5,598 bases of DNA from Nitratiruptor sp. (lineage in GTDB: Bacteria; Campylobacterota; Campylobacteria; Campylobacterales; Nitratiruptoraceae). Positions 1 through 5,062 of the stretch are shown piece after piece; position 1 is the first letter of the stretch; each line of letters opens with the position of its first letter. Under the pieces are notes generated by a model. It saw only the letters and a program-made list of their open reading frames with translations, was not told the origin of the DNA and did no database searches. Where the stretch lies: positions 1 through 5,598 of the forward strand of contig WGBB01000058.1 of the NCBI GenBank assembly GCA_015494505.1. The letters are read 5' to 3'. The position numbers and the translations under genes were made by a program.

Positions 1-1
1 C

Positions 2-70
2 GAATACCTCCCCTACTCCGCTATCCAGCGCCGCATTTTCGGCACATTTATCCAAAATTTACCAAACTAA
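2..70 (+). CDS. C-terminal tail of an unidentified upstream gene (5' partial)
   Basis: Reading from base 2, a frame stays open for 22 codons and ends in TAA at 68-70. The residues run EYLPYSAIQRR and then IFGTFIQNLPN, an ordinary mix of basic, aromatic and aliphatic residues that reads like a protein C-terminus. The stop sits just before the TATAAT assigned to serS, which suits a gene ending there. The other two forward frames are also open over this short distance, so the choice of frame is a judgement from composition. I do not recognise the protein. In some relatives trpS precedes serS, but this tail does not look like a TrpS C-terminus. Confidence 0.35.
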   Translation, partial: EYLPYSAIQRRIFGTFIQNLPN

Positions 71-73
71 GAC

Positions 74-79
74 TATAAT
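74..79 (+). promoter_or_regulatory. Putative -10 box of the serS promoter
   Basis: A perfect TATAAT lies 22 nt before the serS ATG. Transcription would start near 86, giving a leader of about 16 nt that still contains the GGAGG Shine-Dalgarno at 93-97. No TTGACA-like -35 is visible around 51-56, which is common for vegetative promoters in Campylobacterota. serS may therefore have its own promoter even if it also receives read-through from the gene ending at 70. Confidence 0.45.
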
Positions 80-101
80 CAAGAAAAACTTCGGAGGCAA
101 A

Positions 102-1346
102 ATGCTCGACCTCAAGGCACTGGAGAAAAATTTCGACGAGATTGCAGCGAGACTGCGCACCAAAGGTGTGGACGAAAAGCTTTTGGAAAAACTCAAAGAA
201 CTCTTTGAAGAGTACAAAAAGCAAAAACGCGTTTTAGAAGAGCTGCAAGCCAAACAAAACAACTTCTCCAAGCTCTTTGGCCAGTACAAACGCGAAGGCA
301 GGGATATCAGCGAACTTCGCCAAGAGCTGGAAGAAAACAAAGCCAAAATCGCTGCGCACCAAGATATCGTGCGCAAGCTCTACGAAGAGCTCGAAACCTT
401 GGCTCTGCAAATCCCCAACATACCGGACCCGGACGTACCCGTGGGAGAGGATGAAGAGGACAATGTCGAAATCAAACGCGTCTTGGAGCCAAGAACGTTC
501 GATTTTACGCCCAAAGAGCACTGGGAACTGGGTGAAGCGCTGGAGTGGATCGATTTCAAGCGTGGCGTGAAATTGGCCAAGAGCCGCTTTAGCGTCCTCA
601 AAAACGAAGCAGCGAGGCTCGAGCGTGCTCTGATTAACTTTATGCTCGATCATAACCGACAGTATGGATTTGCTGAAGTCTGCGTCCCCTTTATGGCCAA
701 TAGCGCTACGCTCTTAGGTACCGGGCAGCTGCCAAAATTCGAAGAGGATCTTTTTAAAGTCTGCGACGAGGATCTCTACCTCATCCCCACCGCCGAAGTG
801 CCGCTGACCAACCTCTATCGCGATGAGATCATCAAGGATCTGAGCGAGCCTATCAAACTCACGGCCTATACCCCCTGCTTTCGCAAAGAGGCCGGCAGCG
901 GCGGCAAGGATATCAGAGGCATCATCCGCCAGCACCAGTTTGACAAGGTGGAGCTGGTGGCCATCACCCGCCCCGAAGAGAGCGATGCGGTCTTTGAAGA
1001 GATGGTGGAGTGCGCCAGCAGTTTGCTTACCAAGCTGGGCCTACCTCATCGCCACGTAATGCTTTGCACGGGAGACCTGGGCTTTAGCGCGGCCAAGACG
1101 ATCGATTTGGAGGTGTGGCTACCGGGACAAGGCAAGTACCGTGAAATTAGCTCCATCTCCAATACCCGCGATTTCCAAGCCAGACGCGCCAAAATCCGCT
1201 TCAAAGAGGGTAAACGCAATCGCCTCGTCCATACCCTCAACGGCTCCAGCCTCGCTGTGGGCCGCACCCTTGTGGCAATTATGGAAAATTATCAGACAAA
1301 AGAGGGTAAAATCGAGATACCGGAAGTTCTCCACCCCTATATGTGA
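102..1346 (+). CDS. serS: Seryl-tRNA synthetase
   Basis: Cytoplasmic class II aminoacyl-tRNA synthetase that activates serine with ATP and charges tRNA-Ser (and tRNA-Sec where present). The 414 residues match the usual bacterial length. Residues 1 to about 100 are charged and heptad-like, the long antiparallel coiled-coil arm that grips the tRNA long variable arm. The catalytic core follows: motif 1 region around 190-215 with its invariant Pro196; serine pocket TAEVPL at 230-235; motif 2 FRKEAGSGGKDIRG at 260-273 with Arg261 and Glu263; the REISSISNTRDFQARR segment at 347-362; motif 3 SSLAVGRTLVAIMENYQ at 382-398 with Arg388. The ATG at 102 is preceded by GGAGG at 93-97 and there is no ATG, GTG or TTG upstream in frame. 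The 3' end overlaps the opposing gene by 10 nt. Nothing is missing; identity is secure. Confidence 0.97.
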   Translation: MLDLKALEKNFDEIAARLRTKGVDEKLLEKLKELFEEYKKQKRVLEELQAKQNNFSKLFGQYKREGRDISELRQELEENKAKIAAHQDIVRKLYEELETLALQIPNIPDPDVPVGEDEEDNVEIKRVLEPRTFDFTPKEHWELGEALEWIDFKRGVKLAKSRFSVLKNEAARLERALINFMLDHNRQYGFAEVCVPFMANSATLLGTGQLPKFEEDLFKVCDEDLYLIPTAEVPLTNLYRDEIIKDLSEPIKLTAYTPCFRKEAGSGGKDIRGIIRQHQFDKVELVAITRPEESDAVFEEMVECASSLLTKLGLPHRHVMLCTGDLGFSAAKTIDLEVWLPGQGKYREISSISNTRDFQARRAKIRFKEGKRNRLVHTLNGSSLAVGRTLVAIMENYQTKEGKIEIPEVLHPYM

Positions 1347-2350
1347 GGTTTGATAAGGTTGGTGTAGAAAAGATAACTTGCTATATTCAATAGCCAAAAG
1401 ATAAGCGAAGCAGTGGCAAAGTGCTCGAGGGCATAGGGAATATCGACAAAAATATCTTTATCGAAATAAAAAAACCGTACATAGATACCAAAAAGCCCAT
1501 CGAGCACGAGGCCCACAACTATATTAATGCCAAAAAACTCTTGCCAAAACTCCCGCCACACCATATCAGGATAAACGAGATAGCGAAGAATGAAATAGGA
1601 GAGTGCATAGAGTAGCAGCAAAAAAATAACAATGAGATATTTTCTCTTTTCCCTCAGCCTCTCTTGCTCTTCATTGTAATGCTCAATCTCCTGCACTCTT
1701 TTAGCTCTATGCGCCAAATATTTTTGGAAGTTTCCGGCATTTTCTTCACTTCTTTGATAATAGCGCATAAAAAGCCGTAGCACCGCAACCTGATAAGGCG
1801 CAAATTTAGAGGCTGGAATGCGCACGGCTTCTATGTCACGCTTTTCAGTATAAAAAATCTCGATTTCTCTGTTTGTTTGTCGAATGAATAAAAAGTTTTT
1901 ATCATCTACTAACTGCCTGCCATGCAATAGTACCGCTATAGACTCTTTCGAAAGTATTATTCGTAGCTCATCGATAACTATTTCTACTTGTTCTCCATTT
2001 ATGAGCGATTTTTGGAGACGTTTTTTCTTACACCGCTCAAAGTACCGTTTCGCTTCTTCTATAAAACACGGAATATCTTTGAATTTGGCGATTTTGACTA
2101 AAAAATCTTCATCATCATACAAAATAACCTCTTCTTGCGCACCATCTTTGCGATACCGTATTACTGCGATACCATACTCACCTATGTAAGAGATATAAGG
2201 CTCAGATATCGCTAATTTTGAAAAGAAAGAATCCGCTTTTCCATCTATCCCGGCAGCAGGGAATACAGAATAAGTCGTTCCGATGGATTGAGGAGGTTGG
2301 TACAACAAAGACTCTTCGTTTATCGTCTCACCGCAGTGTGTCCGAAGCAT
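1337..2350 (-). CDS. Unrecognised membrane-anchored protein with C-terminal transmembrane segments
   Basis: Predicted product of 337 residues; I cannot assign it to a family. Residues 1 to about 195 form a soluble region of mixed alpha/beta character, rich in Ile, Glu and Lys. A stretch at about 198-237 is strongly charged (RSEENAGN, QEIEHYNEEQERLREKRK) and probably helical or coiled coil. Three hydrophobic segments follow at about 238-260, 274-294 and 310-333, so the protein is likely held in the inner membrane by its C-terminus with a large N-terminal domain, probably cytoplasmic because there is no signal peptide and a basic RLREKRK patch precedes the first segment. I chose ATG 2350 over the in-frame GTG at 2377 because only the ATG has a spaced Shine-Dalgarno. 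The gene is visibly AT-richer than its neighbours (sampled lines 32-40% GC against about 58-63% in serS and leuA core lines), compatible with weak constraint or transfer. It overlaps serS convergently by 10 nt. Confidence 0.75.
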   Translation of the reverse strand: MLRTHCGETINEESLLYQPPQSIGTTYSVFPAAGIDGKADSFFSKLAISEPYISYIGEYGIAVIRYRKDGAQEEVILYDDEDFLVKIAKFKDIPCFIEEAKRYFERCKKKRLQKSLINGEQVEIVIDELRIILSKESIAVLLHGRQLVDDKNFLFIRQTNREIEIFYTEKRDIEAVRIPASKFAPYQVAVLRLFMRYYQRSEENAGNFQKYLAHRAKRVQEIEHYNEEQERLREKRKYLIVIFLLLLYALSYFILRYLVYPDMVWREFWQEFFGINIVVGLVLDGLFGIYVRFFYFDKDIFVDIPYALEHFATASLIFWLLNIASYLFYTNLIKPHI

Positions 2351-2357
2351 GCACAGA

Positions 2358-2363
2358 CCTCTT
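2358..2363 (-). promoter_or_regulatory. Ribosome binding site deciding the start of the 1337-2350 gene
   Basis: On the minus strand AAGAGG occurs here, followed by 7 nt and the ATG at 2350-2348. The longer alternative, GTG at 2377-2375, has no purine-rich element at a suitable distance, so the shorter protein is preferred. Confidence 0.55.
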
Positions 2364-2397
2364 GCCTTTTCTCCCACTACGTAACATAAAGACTCTT

Positions 2398-2426
2398 ATG
2401 ATACAATAACCACAATAAGAATACAA
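2398..2426 (-). promoter_or_regulatory. Possible promoter of the 1337-2350 membrane protein gene
   Basis: On the minus strand TATCAT (2403-2398, 5 of 6 to TATAAT) is preceded at 17 nt by TTGTAT (2426-2421), a poor -35 with only the TTG matching. It overlaps the opposing -10 element of the EI24 gene, so the two divergent promoters would compete for the same DNA. The call rests on weak hexamers alone. Confidence 0.25.
2399..2407 (+). promoter_or_regulatory. Possible extended -10 promoter of the EI24-type gene
   Basis: TGATACAAT is an extended -10 (TGn plus TACAAT, 5 of 6 to consensus) lying 38 nt before the ATG at 2446. No -35 is visible at 2379-2384. A 6-bp inverted repeat, TCTTAT at 2394-2399 and ATAAGA at 2415-2420, brackets the box and the likely start point and could be an operator, though repeats this short arise easily in AT-rich DNA. 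Confidence 0.35.
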
Positions 2427-2445
2427 ACCTGAAACGGGAACTTCT

Positions 2446-3372
2446 ATGAAAATCAACACATTCCTCATCAAAACCGTTCGCGATATGCTGAGCCTCGATA
2501 CCATCAAATTAGCACTCCTCACCGGCGTGCCGCTGCTTTTTTTATGGATCGGGCTTGGCTGGCTCTTTTGGGACCCTGTGGTGGCACTCACGACCAAGAT
2601 CATCACCTGGATACCTTTCTCTATCGTGCGCGCCAACGGTGCCTTCATCATTACATTTTTTATCTGGTTCGTGGCGGTATTGGTAAGCTACGCTATCTTC
2701 ATAGGGCTCTTTAGCGGCTTTTTGCTCGGTGGCAAAAAAGAGAGTCGCTTCGAAGCCATCAACTTCACCCTCGTCTTTATCTTCTCCATTTTTTGGGCGG
2801 TGGTGATACTGCTGGAGTGGCCCACTATAAACCACGAAATCCAGCGCTTTTTGACGATTTTGCCTTTCGATACCGTGGCCAAAGGGATGGCCTGGCTGCT
2901 GGCTTTTTATCTTTTTTACAACCTCTTTTTAGTGAGCGAATACTTAGTGATTTTCGCTTTTCGCGAGCCCTTTATCAAAGCGATGATGGAAAGACACCTT
3001 GGGGATATGGAGCTTGCTAAAAGCGACATTTCCCAAACAGCCACCTATGCGAAACTCTACTGGAATATCTTTTGGTTCTTTGTCGCATCCATCCTCATCG
3101 TACCGATCCTCTTCATCCCTGTCGCAAACTTCTTGGCTGTGTGGTTTGTCTGGGCGTGGCTTTATAAAGAATCGGCTTTTATGGGAGTCTGCAGCATCCT
3201 ATGCACAAAAGAGCTCTACGAAAAGATGCGCGAGCATAAAGCCTATCTCATCAGTGCATCCCTCATGGCGGCAATGCTCAATTTCATCCCCATTATCAGC
3301 TTCTTTACGCCCTTTTTCGTGATGGACCTCTACTTTCACTGGATAATGGAGAGCAAAGCGAGCGAGGCTTAG
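2446..3372 (+). CDS. EI24/CysZ-type integral membrane protein
   Basis: Polytopic inner-membrane protein of 308 residues. Hydrophobic segments lie at about 22-42, 66-96, 106-124, 148-170, 205-237 and 265-295. The amphipathic stretch REPFIKAMMERHL at 173-185, between the fourth and fifth segments, and the overall pattern of paired long hydrophobic helices resemble the EI24 domain family, which includes the sulfate permease CysZ. The family match is from memory of its look, so transport of sulfate should not be assumed; many Campylobacterota homologues are simply annotated EI24 domain-containing protein. The ATG at 2446 has only a weak GGGAA Shine-Dalgarno 5 nt upstream. The gene is divergent from the 1337-2350 gene and convergent with leuA, overlapping leuA by 4 nt. 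Its last codons form the left arm of a terminator hairpin. Confidence 0.75.
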   Translation: MKINTFLIKTVRDMLSLDTIKLALLTGVPLLFLWIGLGWLFWDPVVALTTKIITWIPFSIVRANGAFIITFFIWFVAVLVSYAIFIGLFSGFLLGGKKESRFEAINFTLVFIFSIFWAVVILLEWPTINHEIQRFLTILPFDTVAKGMAWLLAFYLFYNLFLVSEYLVIFAFREPFIKAMMERHLGDMELAKSDISQTATYAKLYWNIFWFFVASILIVPILFIPVANFLAVWFVWAWLYKESAFMGVCSILCTKELYEKMREHKAYLISASLMAAMLNFIPIISFFTPFFVMDLYFHWIMESKASEA

Positions 3373-3395
3373 ATATCCTCGCCGCTTCCTTTTTT
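3356..3395 (+). terminator. Intrinsic terminator spanning the EI24 / leuA stop codons
   Basis: Left arm AAGCGAGCGAGG (3356-3367) pairs with right arm CCTCGCCGCTT (3377-3387) over 11 base pairs with one bulged A at 3361; the loop is 9 nt (3368-3376). CC and then six T residues (3390-3395) follow on the + strand, the standard layout for Rho-independent termination of the EI24 transcript. Both stop codons, TAG of the EI24 gene and TAA of leuA, lie in the loop. In the minus direction only TTT follows the stem, so it should terminate leuA transcripts poorly. Confidence 0.8.
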
Positions 3396-4919
3396 GGTGC
3401 GGAGCATATCTTTCATAGAGATATAGCTATTGAGCGCGCTCACATAAGCCTTGGCGCTGGCTATCATCGTATCGATGCTGAGCCCATGGCCGATGACGGC
3501 AGGTTTGTTCTCGTCAAACACCACCTTCACCACCACTTTGGCCAGAGCATCCTTGCCTTTGCTCACAGCCGTGACTTGATAGTCGTTGAGGGTGCCTTTG
3601 TAGCCGCTGATGCGATCGATCGTCTTGAATATCGCATCGATGGTGCCGTCACCGATGCCGGCATCGGTAATCTCTTTGCCTTCGAACTCGATGGTCACCG
3701 CAGCGCTTGGCACACCTTCGCTACAGTCGTTGATCTGCAGTTTTTTAAGCTTATAGACCTCTGGTGCGCTGCTGAGCTCATTGGTTACCAGCACGCGAAT
3801 ATCATCATCGGTAATCTCTTTTTTCTTGTCCGCCAAGATTTTGAAACGCTCGAATGCCTTGTTGAGCTCTTCGTCGCTGAGATTGAAGCCGAGCTCCTCC
3901 ACTTTTTTCTTAAACGCATGGCGGCCCGAGTGCTTGCCAAGGACGATGGCATTGCGATCGAGGCCGATATCTTCTGCACGCATGATTTCGTAGGTCTCTT
4001 GGTGCTTGAGGACGCCGTCTTGATGGATGCCGCTTTCGTGAGCGAAGGCGTTTTTACCCACGATCGCCTTGTTTGGCTGCGGCTCTATGCCGGTTATAGC
4101 AGCCACGAGGCGGCTTGTGGGATAGATCTCTTTGGTGTTGATATTGGTATCGATCTCCCCGAAGATATCCTTGCGCGTCTTGATAGCCATCACGATCTCT
4201 TCGAGAGCGGCGTTACCGGCACGCTCACCGAGGCCGTTGATGGTACACTCCACTTGGCGTGCACCGTTTAAGACACTATAGAGCGAATTGGCCACGGCGA
4301 GGCCCAAATCGTTGTGACAATGCACGGATATGATCGCTCGTTCACCTATGAAATCTTTGAGCTCTTTGATCATCTCGCCCATCTCGTGGGGAAAGCGATA
4401 GCCCACGGTGTCGGGAATGTTGATGGTCTTAGCACCTGCAGCGATGACGGCATCGATAATCTCTTTAAGAAAGCTCATCTCACTGCGTCCCGCATCCTCG
4501 CAGCTAAACTCCACATCATCTACGAAGGTCTTGGCATACTCCACGGCCGCAACCGCCTTTTTGATCACTTCCTCCGGCTCCATGCGCAGCTTATATTTCA
4601 TATGGATAGGGCTTGTGGCGATAAATGTGTGGATGCGCTTTTTGGCTGCGGGAGCGATCGCTTCGCCGGCCGCTTTGATATCCTTTTCAAGCGCTCGAGC
4701 CAATGAGCAGACGGTGCTCTTACTCACCACTTCACTGATTTTGCGAATCGCTTCGAAATCCCCGGGACTCGCTGCAGCGAAACCTGCTTCGATGATATCC
4801 ACACCGAGCTTTTCGAGTTGCTTGGCGATTTGAATCTTCTCTTCGGTGTTCATCGACGCACCGGGACTCTGCTCCCCGTCTCTAAGCGTTGTATCAAAAA
4901 TCTTTACGACATCTTTCAT
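3369..4919 (-). CDS. leuA: 2-isopropylmalate synthase
   Basis: First committed enzyme of leucine biosynthesis: condenses acetyl-CoA with 2-oxoisovalerate to 2-isopropylmalate in the cytoplasm. The 516 residues fit the long, leucine-regulated bacterial form. The N-terminal TIM barrel begins with FDTTLRDGEQSPG at 8-20 (metal ligand Asp9, catalytic Arg13). HCHNDLGLA at 200-208 gives the two metal-binding His residues (200 and 202), and NGLGERAGNAALEE follows at 228-241. Linker subdomains include HESGIHQDG at 294-302 and LGKHSGRHAF at 327-336. The C-terminal allosteric domain from about 385 carries GIGDGTIDA at 421-429, where leucine binds to cause feedback inhibition. I take ATG 4919 as the start because AAAGGA lies 6 nt before it; the ATG two codons earlier (4925) directly abuts that Shine-Dalgarno. 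It follows pssA on the same strand, separated by a probable leucine leader. Confidence 0.96.
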   Translation of the reverse strand: MKDVVKIFDTTLRDGEQSPGASMNTEEKIQIAKQLEKLGVDIIEAGFAAASPGDFEAIRKISEVVSKSTVCSLARALEKDIKAAGEAIAPAAKKRIHTFIATSPIHMKYKLRMEPEEVIKKAVAAVEYAKTFVDDVEFSCEDAGRSEMSFLKEIIDAVIAAGAKTINIPDTVGYRFPHEMGEMIKELKDFIGERAIISVHCHNDLGLAVANSLYSVLNGARQVECTINGLGERAGNAALEEIVMAIKTRKDIFGEIDTNINTKEIYPTSRLVAAITGIEPQPNKAIVGKNAFAHESGIHQDGVLKHQETYEIMRAEDIGLDRNAIVLGKHSGRHAFKKKVEELGFNLSDEELNKAFERFKILADKKKEITDDDIRVLVTNELSSAPEVYKLKKLQINDCSEGVPSAAVTIEFEGKEITDAGIGDGTIDAIFKTIDRISGYKGTLNDYQVTAVSKGKDALAKVVVKVVFDENKPAVIGHGLSIDTMIASAKAYVSALNSYISMKDMLRTKKGSGEDI

Positions 4920-4925
4920 TTTCAT

Positions 4926-4931
4926 TCCTTT
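4926..4931 (-). promoter_or_regulatory. leuA ribosome binding site, within a small inverted repeat
   Basis: AAAGGA on the minus strand is 6 nt from the ATG at 4919 but 0 nt from the ATG at 4925, which favours the downstream start. The site lies inside the perfect inverted repeat ATTCC-AAA-GGAAT (4936-4924). That repeat could fold into a small 5-bp hairpin covering the Shine-Dalgarno, though it is short and only two of its pairs are G-C. Confidence 0.6.
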
Positions 4932-4964
4932 GGAATTTCGGTTTTTTTAAATAAATGTAGTGCA

Positions 4965-4970
4965 ATTATA
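4965..4970 (-). promoter_or_regulatory. Second, leader-less leuA promoter candidate (-10 box)
   Basis: A perfect TATAAT on the minus strand, downstream of the leader ORF. Transcription would start near 4958 and give a leuA mRNA with about 40 nt of untranslated leader and no leader peptide. The hexamer at the -35 distance, TGCCTC, does not resemble TTGACA and there is no TG extension. It may be a real promoter or a chance match in an AT-rich gap. Confidence 0.4.
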
Positions 4971-4984
4971 CTATGAAGCGGTGC

Positions 4985-5062
4985 TTAGAGGCATAGGAGG
5001 AGGTTGCGGATTTCGATTTTGGGCAAGTATTTGCGTGCTTTGATTACTCCGATTTCACTCAA
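4985..5062 (-). CDS. Candidate leucine-responsive leader peptide of leuA
   Basis: A 25-codon ORF with start TTG at 5062-5060 and stop TAA at 4987-4985. AAGGA (5073-5069) stands 6 nt before the TTG, a good Shine-Dalgarno spacing. The peptide starts MSEIGVI, has a basic middle (KARKYLPK) and ends NLLLCL; the last codons are CTC CTC CTA TGC CTC. Ten of 25 residues are Leu, Ile or Val, and three consecutive Leu codons precede the stop, as in known leucine leader peptides where ribosome stalling reports leucine shortage. The start TTG overlaps the pssA stop TGA, so ribosomes finishing pssA could also re-initiate here. A TATAAT sits about 30 nt upstream. The TTG start is unusual and no intrinsic attenuator hairpin follows, so the role is inferred from position and Leu codons, not from a known homologue. 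Confidence 0.55.
   Translation of the reverse strand: MSEIGVIKARKYLPKIEIRNLLLCL

Noticed and set aside
234..653. Minus-strand open frame opposite serS
   Set aside because: Antisense to conserved SerS sequence; no family resemblance.
1379..1396. GCTAT-ATTCA-ATAGC inverted repeat after serS as a terminator
   Set aside because: The stem is 5 bp with two G-C pairs and no T-tract on either side; it lies within the coding sequence of the opposing gene.
1884..2189. Ser-rich + strand open frame opposite the unknown membrane protein
   Set aside because: The Ser/Ile/Thr-rich translation is typical of the reverse of an AT-rich, Glu/Lys-rich gene; the minus-strand frame is longer and has membrane segments and a Shine-Dalgarno.
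2351..2377. GTG at 2377 as the start of the unknown membrane protein
   Set aside because: No Shine-Dalgarno precedes it, while the ATG at 2350 has AAGAGG at 7 nt.
3486..4271. A 261-codon open frame on the + strand opposite leuA
   Set aside because: It lies entirely antisense to strongly conserved LeuA sequence, its translation is low-complexity in His, Asp, Leu and Val as expected from reversed codons, and no ribosome binding site was evident.
4314..4833. Further + strand open frames opposite the 5' half of leuA
   Set aside because: They are antisense shadows of the TIM-barrel coding sequence; no recognisable protein features.
4920..4925. First ATG (4925) as the leuA start
   Set aside because: It touches the AAAGGA with no spacer; the ATG two codons on has a 6-nt spacer. 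The difference is only two residues and does not affect function.
4920..5058. A classical hairpin attenuator or a T-box upstream of leuA
   Set aside because: No GC-rich stem followed by a T-run is visible on the minus strand, and no T-box or specifier-loop elements are recognisable.
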